Positions 52,123 to 59,937 of a DNA stretch of 64,000 bases are shown here, in pieces. Position 1 is the first letter of the stretch, and every line of letters begins with the position of its first letter. The stretch comes from Peptoclostridium litorale DSM 5388 (GTDB lineage: Bacteria > Bacillota > Clostridia > Peptostreptococcales > Peptostreptococcaceae): positions 310,001 through 374,000 of the forward strand of contig NZ_FSRH01000001.1 of NCBI RefSeq assembly GCF_900141635.1, given 5' to 3'. The position numbers and the translations under genes are program-made. The notes beneath the pieces are model-generated. The model was given only the letters and a program-made list of their open reading frames with translations. It ran no database searches and had not been told where the DNA came from.

Positions 52123-53976
52123 TCATGGCTTCTCTTTCAAATACAGCGCTCTCAAGTCGAGCCAATAGTTGATAGTATCCCGGCGGGGATCAACGCTAAT
52201 TTGAATAGTGCTGAACACGAGCAAAACAGCTACTTCTGGGGTTTCTAGCTGCAGGCTCATGTCATCTAGCGCCGCCTCTATGGTTTCTGGCTGGCCTGGC
52301 GGGAACGCTGCGGCAATCTGGTCGATATAAGCATTCATATCCTCCTCGAGTATCACGCTATCATCCAGCTCGATCTTCAATGTCGGTATTCCAGTCTGAA
52401 AGTTAGTCATCCAATCGATCCTGTATAGGCCCTTGTCCCCTTCTATCGTGACAAAGTCCGCCCCTTTTTCCTCCTGCAAATTGACAGCCCAGCTATAATC
52501 GCTTATGTCGACCGCCCCTGGCTGCAGCGTCAGGTGAGTCCTCATGTACTCTCCGCGTCCAGGGTCGTATTCGGGCTCAGGCCAGGTCTGCTCGAAGCCA
52601 AGTTTTTCTTTGAATACCGATCTTTCTCTCAATCGCCTGTCAAACCAAGCCGGCAGCTTCGTGTCCTCAGCTCCTGCCAGGTAAATGACCGCATCGGTAA
52701 TCGATTCGCGCACTTCCCTTTCCGGTTCGCTGGCTGCGGGAACCAGCTTATCGCCTTCAAGCATGCCCTGGCTGACCAGCAGCTTTTCCAGTCTGTCAAC
52801 TTGTGATTTTACCGGCAGTGCATGGTAGCCGACTGCCGGCATGACCGAGAAAACGGCCAATGCGCAGGCCAGTATGGCAATCGCCGTATGTGCCCTAGCC
52901 TTTAGCATTATAAGCAAAATAGCCGCCACCACGGCAATGATCCATATCAGTATGAAGGAGTATTCGGTCGTTTTGAGACCTGACTTGCCCAGCTGGACCA
53001 GCAGGGCCCATGCCTCAAACGCGAGTATCACCAGCGCGGCAAACGGATAAATCCTGCGATAGAATTTAGTCAGTCCCGACTCCTTGTGGGTGACCATGAT
53101 GTGAAGCCATATTCCACAAATCGCATAACTTGTTGCAATGCTTGAAAGCCTAATGAATGACGCCTCCATTCCACTCGCAACGGTTTTGCCCGCCCAGACC
53201 AGCAGAACTGCAGTCAATGCCAGCGCTATTGGAATCATAATGTATTCGAATAGAATATCGACAAACTGTGGCTGTTTTTGAGCTACTTCACGTTTTGGGT
53301 CAATCCGCCCCTTGCAAAAATCCGGAAAATAGCCAACAAAAATTGTAAATGTCAAAAAGCCGACCAGCGTCCCGATATACGCATAGACCTTCCAGCTCAT
53401 GTCGCGGTAAATCAGCGCTTGAACAGCGCCTGCGACTCCTGAGGTCCCCCCCATGAGCACTGTGCCATAAATTAAGGCTATGAAGAAAGCCTTTTGAGTC
53501 ATGAAAAGGGATCGGGCGAAGTCCGACTGGTCTTTTGGATAGCCGGCCAGTATTATAAATGCAATGAAACTGACCTGAATTGCAACGCTAACACGGGATG
53601 CAGCCAGACCTGAAACCCTGGCAAATCGAGATGCGTCCAGTCCCGGATCGGTCCCGCCAAAAAAATAGAGCATGATGAATGTCGCAACCACGACCGCGGC
53701 GCCGAGAAGGTTTGCAGTCGTGAATGCCCTGGTCTCGCCATAGCGGCTTTGTACCGCCGTAATCGCAGCCAGGCTGAAAACAGCGCCCAGCGCGAAAGCC
53801 CAATGCAGGCAGTTGAACATGAAATTGTATGTTTCCTGCTCAGGCCAGTCAAGCTGTATTCTGACCATAGTCACGATCGCAAATCCCAGCGCGCTGGCTA
53901 TCGCAGCAGGGAATGTCTTGAAAGCCTTTACTGCACCTTTTGATATTTGCGGGATCGCCTTGGTAAAAAAGTTCAT
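52123..53976 (-). CDS. DUF4153-like membrane protein
   Basis: A 617-residue membrane protein with about twelve helices in the first 400 residues and a soluble, probably extracytoplasmic, C-terminal domain of 200 residues (YDPGRGEYMRTHLTLQPGAV, VTIEGDKGLYRIDWMTNFQT). The opening KAFKTFPAAIASALGFAIVT resembles DUF4153 proteins; the function of that family is unknown. The ATG at 53976 has GGAGG 8 bases upstream, which decides against the GTG at 53985. Its bases look richer in G and C than its neighbours, so horizontal acquisition is possible. A terminator separates it from the BCCT remnant upstream. Confidence 0.65.
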   Translation of the reverse strand: MNFFTKAIPQISKGAVKAFKTFPAAIASALGFAIVTMVRIQLDWPEQETYNFMFNCLHWAFALGAVFSLAAITAVQSRYGETRAFTTANLLGAAVVVATFIMLYFFGGTDPGLDASRFARVSGLAASRVSVAIQVSFIAFIILAGYPKDQSDFARSLFMTQKAFFIALIYGTVLMGGTSGVAGAVQALIYRDMSWKVYAYIGTLVGFLTFTIFVGYFPDFCKGRIDPKREVAQKQPQFVDILFEYIMIPIALALTAVLLVWAGKTVASGMEASFIRLSSIATSYAICGIWLHIMVTHKESGLTKFYRRIYPFAALVILAFEAWALLVQLGKSGLKTTEYSFILIWIIAVVAAILLIMLKARAHTAIAILACALAVFSVMPAVGYHALPVKSQVDRLEKLLVSQGMLEGDKLVPAASEPEREVRESITDAVIYLAGAEDTKLPAWFDRRLRERSVFKEKLGFEQTWPEPEYDPGRGEYMRTHLTLQPGAVDISDYSWAVNLQEEKGADFVTIEGDKGLYRIDWMTNFQTGIPTLKIELDDSVILEEDMNAYIDQIAAAFPPGQPETIEAALDDMSLQLETPEVAVLLVFSTIQISVDPRRDTINYWLDLRALYLKEKP

Positions 53977-54062
53977 GGCATACACCTCCTAAACAACCTA
54001 ATCCTCCATTATAACTTGTATGCTCTATTTTTACCTCTCAATGCCTGTCAATAAACATAAAA

Positions 54063-54095
54063 AGGCCGGCTGATAAATAACTTACCGGCCGGCCT
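54063..54095 (-). terminator. Terminator after the BCCT remnant
   Basis: AGGCCGGC and GCCGGCCT arms, then TTTTTATG on the minus strand. Confidence 0.85.
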
Positions 54096-54128
54096 ACTAC
54101 ACTACCTATTTTTATTTGCAAACTCCAC

Positions 54129-55202
54129 CTATACTGCGCTGCTTTCTATTTCGCCCTCCATTTCTTCTTCAAGTTCTGGAAACTCTTTTAAAATCATCTT
54201 TTGATTTAGTCTGCCCGATTTTATGTCCTCCTAGAATACCGTCCAGCTTTGAGGGAACATAGACTCACCTGCAGGGTCTAGCCACGTGGCAAGCCTGAAT
54301 ATGTTGTTTGCAACAAAACCAATTGACGTTGTGGTCATGTCAAGCATAAATCTCGTATTTCCAACTATGAATACGAATACCACCAGTCCTATTGCCACAA
54401 TTGCATTGACGTCACTCAAAATCTTAATTCCTTTCTTAAGACCCGAGTATGCGCTGACTCCAAACAGCAGTGTTATGGATATTAAAACCATCACGTCAAT
54501 GGCAGGCGTGACTTCAATGCCAAACACATAGCCGATAGATGCTGAAATAAGTGGAGATCCAAGCCCTAAACTCGTTGCAACCGCACCTACTATGCCAAAT
54601 ATGAAGAATACATCTAGAAGCCTTCCAATTACTCCGTCCACCTTGTCGCCCAGCACGCCTCTGCAGGACTCGCTTGCTTTGAGTACATCACTTTTCCTGA
54701 CAAAAAGCAGATATCCTATGGCGCATGCCGTAACCGAGTATATCGACCATGCTATTGGTCCCCAGTGGAAAATTCCATATGATGCCGCTATTTCTGCCGC
54801 CTGCCACGTTCCAGCTTCCACTCCCAGCGGTGGCGCCGTGTAGTAGTATACCCACTCTATAATCCCCCAGTAGACCACGCCCACGCCGACACCGCAGCAA
54901 AACAGCATTGATGCCCACGAAAACGTTGAAAACTCGGGTTTTTCTTTCTCATCGCCCAGTTTTATCTTTCCATATCGGCCATATGCCACCCAAATGCAAA
55001 ACCCTGTGCAAAACAGACCGTACCATAAATATGCAGACCCGAGATTTGTGATAATGAGGTCGTTTAGCGTGCCTACCACTTTCTGACTGAACTCCGGAAA
55101 GAATATGATCGGCAGTGCAAGTGACAGCAGCGCTATCATAGAACCCCAAAACACGCCCTTGTCTATGATGGAATTCTCTCCTTTTTTATTAAGCTTTTGC
55201 AT
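54129..55202 (-). pseudogene. BCCT (betaine/carnitine/choline) transporter with internal deletion and stop
   Basis: The first 323 codons encode a normal BCCT N-terminus: GMIALLSLALPIIFFPEF-like first helix region, then WIEW-type motif GVVYWGIIEWVYYYTAPPLG, FHWGPIAWSIYSVTACAIGY and LATWLDPAGESMFPQSWTVF. A UAG at 54231-54233 follows at once. After it the same frame reads on for 33 codons (EDIKSGRLNQKMILKEFPEL and an acidic end) to a stop at 54129, which looks like the cytoplasmic tail of the same carrier. About 170 residues covering the last four helices are missing between the two parts. A functional carrier is very unlikely. GGAGG precedes the ATG. Confidence 0.8.
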
Positions 55203-57000
55203 TTTTATCCTCCTTTGCTATTCTCCTAAGCATCTCTTCAACACATTCTTTTAAGTTTTCATTGAACCTTGAAAGGTCATCGCTATGCTCATTAAATGCT
55301 GTAATTATAATAAACGACTTCTGGTCTACCAGATAGTATATTCCTAATCCATTTTCCACCACAGGCGGAAAGTACAGGTACTTCATGTTTTCATGGGTGA
55401 ATGAAGTTGTTGAAAGTCTGTTGTTTCCCATAACCTGATAGGCCTTTGTCCCAAAAAGCTCTATTTCCTCGCTTATGCCCAGCTCTGCTTTAAAGTCCTT
55501 ATATATTGATTCTAGCACAAATAGATACCTGTTGACCCCATTTCCGCTTTGGCAAAGCTTTGTTCTTCTATGATGCTCATTAAGCCCGTCATTTAAAAGC
55601 TTTCTAAACTCTTCGTCCGCCAGGTCCTTGTTGAAAAGCGACTTTGCAAACTCTATGCTTTCTTTTGAAACCGGCCTGTTGCACTCAGTCCTGCCTCTGA
55701 AAAACTTTCTTGCATCCACTGAAATATAAGTATTGTATACTTCCCCAAAGGTCATATACTGGGCTGCCTGGAAGGCCATGTGCATAAAGCCGTCTGCAGA
55801 GAGAACTCCGTTTTCACGCAGTATGTCTCTGCTCAGGCCTTCAAATTCAACAACTCTTGTCTCAAACGACTTCATGCACTCGTCAAAACCGCTTTTAAAC
55901 CCGTTGAGCTCGCCTTTGACATTCTCGCCCAGATTAAATATGATTTCATCTATTTCTTTTTGTTCGGTTTCTCTATCACTGGAATCTTCGAACTTGATGT
56001 CCAGCCCGTCAATAACGCTTTTTACCCTCTCGACCATCAAAAGCTCAGTTCCACCATCCACATAGCTGTGGTCGGCAATGAATGAAAGCACGCCGTTTGA
56101 CGAGCATGAGAACTGAAGGCCCTTTCCATGCCACCTGTTTACCAGCTCCGGGTCGTAGCTTGCATTGTCCAGATTCTCCACTATCGAATTTGAATTTACG
56201 CCGTCCAAATTGAATATGAAAATCGAGTTTTTAATCTCTTCGTATGAGGACCTGTTGCCCTCGTCCTTCAATATTTCCGCCAGCACCACGCCCGCCCTGT
56301 CCCTGTCTGTTCCTATGGTCACATAGTTTGCACCCGGGATAGCGGCGCTGCCTGTGCTTCTTGTGATTTTCTCAAGCGACCTGTATATATCATTGGCGCC
56401 AATCACCGAATCGTCCTTGATTGTCCTTATATTGAAAAACCTGTTCTTGTACGTGAAAACCACAAAATCCGATACCTCTTCACTTATATAGTACTCGTCC
56501 GATACCTCTTTTATGTGGTTTATGGACGCCAGCAGCCCCAGCAGCTGGTCCGACGAGTATAGTTTTCCATTCAGAGTATACGATCTGGCCCCTTCCTTTC
56601 TGTAGTCCAGATATACCTTGCTTATCGCATGGATTATTATTGCAATTTTTTCTAGGGTTTCATAGCCTCTTAATCTCTCATTTTCATATATTATGGGTAC
56701 GTTCGTATGCGGCGACAGCGGCGCTCTCACGTCAAGATGGCATTTCACCCAGTAGTCGAATATCCAGCTGTCATTTTCCCTTTCCCCCAGCTCCCTCAGT
56801 TTTTTCTCAAGCAATTTCGAGCTTTTGGAGTTTAGAAAATCCTCCACTGATTTTTTTGCAGCATCGTGCTCTTTTTCATCCACCAGGGTTTCAGCCCACT
56901 CGATATACCTCTCCAATGTCTCCTCAAGAGAAGGTATCGGGTACTTTGGCAGATTGTCCAGGTTCAATATGGGCACGCTGTTTTTGATGTTTTTGTTCAA
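55189..57000 (-). CDS. Choline/carnitine O-acyltransferase
   Basis: A 603-residue homologue of carnitine acetyl- and palmitoyltransferases, which move acyl groups between CoA and carnitine. The opening LPKYPIPSLEETLERYIEWA matches the eukaryotic enzymes. The catalytic His is in VLSFIADHSYVDGGTELLMV, preceded by RWHGKGLQFSCSSNG. Later family blocks are HHRRTKLCQSGNGVNRYLFV (CoA region), LSTTSFTHENM (carnitine site STS-like) and VVENGLGIYYLVDQKSFII. I infer a TTG start at 57000, nine bases after GGAGGG. It lies between a UxaA-type remnant and the BCCT carrier, all under the sigma-54 promoter at 57982. It appears full length while its neighbours are broken. Confidence 0.88.
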   Translation of the reverse strand: MNKNIKNSVPILNLDNLPKYPIPSLEETLERYIEWAETLVDEKEHDAAKKSVEDFLNSKSSKLLEKKLRELGERENDSWIFDYWVKCHLDVRAPLSPHTNVPIIYENERLRGYETLEKIAIIIHAISKVYLDYRKEGARSYTLNGKLYSSDQLLGLLASINHIKEVSDEYYISEEVSDFVVFTYKNRFFNIRTIKDDSVIGANDIYRSLEKITRSTGSAAIPGANYVTIGTDRDRAGVVLAEILKDEGNRSSYEEIKNSIFIFNLDGVNSNSIVENLDNASYDPELVNRWHGKGLQFSCSSNGVLSFIADHSYVDGGTELLMVERVKSVIDGLDIKFEDSSDRETEQKEIDEIIFNLGENVKGELNGFKSGFDECMKSFETRVVEFEGLSRDILRENGVLSADGFMHMAFQAAQYMTFGEVYNTYISVDARKFFRGRTECNRPVSKESIEFAKSLFNKDLADEEFRKLLNDGLNEHHRRTKLCQSGNGVNRYLFVLESIYKDFKAELGISEEIELFGTKAYQVMGNNRLSTTSFTHENMKYLYFPPVVENGLGIYYLVDQKSFIIITAFNEHSDDLSRFNENLKECVEEMLRRIAKEDKNAKA

Positions 57001-57013
57001 TTTACTCCCTCCC

Positions 57014-57562
57014 CTACAACTCGCACTTCTTGATGCAGTATTCAAGCCTCGTGTCCTTCTGATACAACGTGCAGTACGAATACCCCACGTCTTCTATGCT
57101 TGTCTTTTCTCCACCAGCCACTTTTATTATCTTGTCAAATATCCTTGAGCCCACATCTTCAACAGTGTCCTCATTTCTCATGATTTTGCTTGCATCTATG
57201 TCTATGTCCTCGTTGATCAGGTTTTCGTTTCCGCTGACCCTTATGACAGGTATCAGCTGGTTGTTGAAGCCGGCCCCTCCGCTTGTCCAGAGTATAAGCT
57301 GTGCGCCAACCGCTGCAAAGTGCATTGCCATTACAAGCACCCCTGCCACATTCGGATTGCAGCCTATGTTTATTAAATTGCTCAGAGTCTCTTCATTCCC
57401 CCCAAGCATACATGTGTTGTAATTTGTCACTATTATCACATCTTCAAATTCATCGGCTATTTTCCTTGAAATCCCTTCCAGGCATTCATCGACTGATATG
57501 ATGAGCATCTTGTTTCTTATGCCTACAGTTCCATTCGACCTCTTATATCCCTTAAAATACAC
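57014..57562 (-). pseudogene. UxaA-type dehydratase large subunit with internal deletion
   Basis: The family (altronate, galactarate and sulfolactate lyases) has about 385 residues; this frame has 182. The first 76 match the N-terminus (YKRSNGTVGIRNKMLIISVD, GCNPNVAGVLVMAM). The text then jumps to the C-terminal end (HFAAVGAQLILWTSGGAGFN, VIRVSGNENLINEDIDIDAS). About 200 residues from the middle are gone, yet the frame is kept. GTG start at 57562 after GGAGG. It pairs with the SAF-domain gene upstream, as in SuyA/SuyB or split altronate hydrolases. It is probably inactive. Confidence 0.78.
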
Positions 57563-57594
57563 TTTTTTCCCTCCTAGTCAAATTAATTTTTGTG

Positions 57595-57930
57595 CTAAAT
57601 ACCGTCAATGTTCATTTTTTTTAGTATTTCATCAATTATAGAACTTGGGAAATTGATTGTATTGCTCTTTACATTGTGAACATGCACCAGTTCTCCAACA
57701 GAAATGTCCTTAACCGCGCTGCCTATTTTGTAGTCCCCTTTTAAAATTTGATCTCTTTTATTAATCATAGTTATGGCGATTTTGTTGCCGTATGGGACAT
57801 CCGTTTTGGCCTTAGTTTCAAGAACCAACTTCTGCTCCGGTGAATATATACTTACCAGCTCACCTTTCTTTGCATCTTCAAGAAGAACGGCTACATTGTC
57901 TTCTTTGCCCTTGATAATTGCTCTTTTCAC
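57595..57930 (-). CDS. SAF-domain subunit of a UxaA-type hydro-lyase
   Basis: A 111-residue protein, the small N-terminal subunit of altronate/galactarate/sulfolactate dehydratases. Family marks are EDNVAVLLEDAKKGELVSIY, VPYGNKIAITMINKRDQILK, YKIGSAVKDISVGELVHVHN. The HVHNV end is nearly universal in this family. It starts with GTG after TGAGGTG and is the first gene after the sigma-54 promoter at 57982. Its partner large subunit at 57014 has lost its middle, so this subunit may now lack a function. Confidence 0.85.
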   Translation of the reverse strand: MKRAIIKGKEDNVAVLLEDAKKGELVSIYSPEQKLVLETKAKTDVPYGNKIAITMINKRDQILKGDYKIGSAVKDISVGELVHVHNVKSNTINFPSSIIDEILKKMNIDGI

Positions 57931-57981
57931 TCTTTACACCTCACATATTCTAGTAATGGCCTGTTACACATTTACTATAGA

Positions 57982-57996
57982 GCAAGTATCGTGCCA
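57982..57996 (-). promoter_or_regulatory. Sigma-54 promoter of the dehydratase-carnitine acyltransferase-BCCT operon
   Basis: TGGCACGATACTTGC on the minus strand is a perfect match to TGGCACG-N4-TTGC. It lies about 50 bases upstream of the SAF-domain gene and downstream of the wrecked activator gene. Confidence 0.9.
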
Positions 57997-58061
57997 ACTT
58001 TGACTTTCCGCTATTTTCAAGGTTTGTGGGCCATTTGCTTTGACCTGCTGCATTTTTGCAT

Positions 58062-58087
58062 AAAAAAAGCGAGTCACTTCCGACTCG
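58062..58087 (-). terminator. Terminator after the truncated activator gene
   Basis: CGAGTC and GACTCG arms with a six-base loop, followed by GC and seven T on the minus strand. It lies inside the nominal open frame of the activator remnant, showing that the frame's last 45 codons are not genuine coding sequence. Confidence 0.8.
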
Positions 58088-59012
58088 TTAGTGTCGTCTT
58101 CAACTCGCTCTCTCAGCGCCGGTATCTCAATATCTATTACATTGAGCCTCCAGAACGATGCAAGTTCTATAAGTCCTGTCTTCCCGCCTTTTTTAGCTCC
58201 TGTAAAGGCTCCTGCCACGTATCCAAAGAGTTCTGATTCCAGCAGCTGCTCCGGTATCGCAGAGCAGTTTATAGACAGGAATGAACCTTTTTTCCGGCCG
58301 CTGCTTTCATGGATATACCTCGCCAGCATAGTTTTTCCAGTTCCCGATTCCCCGTGGATCAGCACTGTAGAGTCGAATTTTGCTATGGTCTGCGAAAACT
58401 TTATGACCTTCTCCATTTTGGCGCTGCTGAAAAATATATCGCTTATGCTATCTGCTTTTTCATTATCTGATTTTTTACTCTGGTCTCCCTCTTCGCCGCC
58501 CCTCTTTTTCTGTTCCTCTTCCATGAGCATGCGCTGATTGACCAGGTCGCAGGATGCATCGTATACGGTCATCACGACATACTCAATATCACCGTTTTCG
58601 TCAAACAGGGGCACTGCTGTCGTTATAAGCTTTTTCCCGAGGTATGAGGTCTGTTCTATGGTGAACTGCTTCTTTTCCTTGTATACAATGGGCAGTACTG
58701 AAGGATACCATTTGTCGTCTGATAGAAGATCGAAAAAGTTGTTTCCTATGAGCTCCTTTGCCTTCATTCCATAATGCCTCTCGCAGGCCTTATTTACATA
58801 GACAACTTTATAGTCATTATCATACACAAATATCTCGTCGTAGGCATTTTCCACTATTCTCTTCAATTTTTCATAGTCCAAAAACCTAAAGTTATCCGCA
58901 TTCAAAATAAACACCTCGCTTTGTATGCATTATATCACATGTGACAAATGCACTTTCAAGGCAGGGCAATCTCAGCTTGTTTTCACTGATGTTATACAGC
59001 TTGACACTTCTT

Positions 59013-59198
59013 TTATGCCCAATGCTTTTTCTGCCATTCTCTCCACTTCTCAATCCGAATTCCCAGCTCTTTTTCGGTTTCTTTTCCAAAGTACGGACCA
59101 TTGTATTTGTGAAACTCTCTGGAAGGATGATTCAAGTCGTAATAGCTCTCCAAATCTTTCAGTTCCAATTTTCTTAATTTTATTTTGATATTCTCCAT
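59013..59198 (-). pseudogene. GNAT acetyltransferase N-terminal fragment
   Basis: A 61-residue frame that begins MENIKIKLRKLELKDLESYY and continues FHKYNGPYFGKETEKELGIR. The KLRKLELKDLESYYDL pattern and the N-GPYF segment are those of RimJ/RimL-type N-acetyltransferases, which are about 170-180 residues long. The acetyl-CoA-binding half is absent, so this is a fragment. Confidence 0.6.
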
Positions 59199-59511
59199 AT
59201 ATATCTCCATCGAATTACATGCTCTATACGCTTCACAAAAACAGCTTAAACCTTCGCCCAAGGCGAATGTCAAGTGCTGTTGCTTATCAAGGCGGACATG
59301 ACATATCCATAGACAGGGCCCGTGAACACCATTGATACAGCCCTAGTTTTGCGGAAATAGAAATCTCGACTGTTCGCTCCTCATCAACCCATGTTATAGC
59401 CAGAAAAAAATAATGGAAAACTAAATGGAAAACTAATTTGTATAAGGTGTATGAAAGATGATATTATTGTTATATATTCAATCAGGACGCAGTGCCCGTG
59501 GAGGTTCTACA
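59199..59511. other. Intergenic region with possible gene scraps
   Basis: On the minus strand near 59285-59350 a short frame reads AVSMVFTGPVYGYVMSALIS and stops, resembling the end of a small membrane protein. No start is seen. A promoter for the plus-strand gene at 59512 is probable (TATATT near 59470), but I could not define it firmly. Confidence 0.35.
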
Positions 59512-59922
59512 ATGAAAATGAAGATATTTGCCGGAATACTTGCAGTGCTAATGATCACTGGTTATTTTCTACATGTTAACAGCGGACTTGAAAATAACTC
59601 TGTTAGAATATCTGAAGCTGTACAGGACATGCTTGGCGGAGAGAAGGTTGAAGATATCTTTACAGCTGAGCAGCTGAAAAAACTAGAGGATTTTAGAGAG
59701 AAGTTCCTCGAAGAGGACTTTTCACAGTATAGAGTTGAATCGTTTCAGCCAGACGATGAGAATATCGTATATCTTATGCTCATTGTAAAGCCGCGTTTCG
59801 AAGGGGAGTCTGGCATCATACTTTATATGACATTCGAGCTGGATGATGTAGAATCACTTAGAGTCAGAAATATTGTCATTTCAAATTGGGTGAACATCGA
59901 GTTTAGTGCCAAGCAATTTTAA
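59512..59922 (+). CDS. Secreted or membrane-anchored protein of unknown function
   Basis: A 136-residue protein with an N-terminal signal-anchor (KMKIFAGILAVLMITGYFL) and an extracytoplasmic domain of about 115 residues with alternating charged helices and strands (FTAEQLKKLEDFREKFLEED, IILYMTFELDDVESLRVRNI). The family is not recognised. The ATG follows GGAGG by 7 bases. Its stop is 15 bases before the TTG start of a GGDEF receptor, so it probably acts with that receptor, for instance as a periplasmic partner. Confidence 0.75.
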   Translation: MKMKIFAGILAVLMITGYFLHVNSGLENNSVRISEAVQDMLGGEKVEDIFTAEQLKKLEDFREKFLEEDFSQYRVESFQPDDENIVYLMLIVKPRFEGESGIILYMTFELDDVESLRVRNIVISNWVNIEFSAKQF

Positions 59923-59937
59923 TCGAGGTGAGTTACA

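Larger units (their letters stand above)
57964..58905 (-). pseudogene. Sigma-54 activator (PAS-AAA+) with lost Walker B and DNA-binding domain
   Basis: The sequence begins as a normal enhancer-binding protein: a PAS domain (about 10-120, VENAYDEIFVYDNDYKVVYV), then AAA+ with GESGTGKTM and FGYVAGAFTGAKKGGKTG. After GLIELA it jumps directly to FWRLNVIDIEIPALRERVED. About 80 residues are missing, including Walker B and sensor I. After RVED the text has no family likeness, runs through a terminator, and there is no helix-turn-helix. The start is probably TTG at 58905 after GAGGTG. It is presumably the former activator of the perfect sigma-54 promoter just downstream. Confidence 0.82.

Noticed and set aside
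51932-52165. A 77-codon minus-strand frame overlapping the end of the DUF4153-like gene
   Set aside because: It passes through a hairpin terminator and has no ribosome site, so I do not call it a gene, although the segment before the hairpin could be a small relic.
54231-54233. UAG in the BCCT gene as a pyrrolysine codon
   Set aside because: Only 33 codons follow and about four membrane helices are missing, so readthrough would not give a complete carrier. A deletion junction explains it better.
57960-57972. TGTTACACA near the start of the dehydratase-acyltransferase operon, similar to the repeats at 2.2 kb
   Set aside because: It is a single copy located downstream of the sigma-54 promoter's -12 element, not upstream where an enhancer would be expected.
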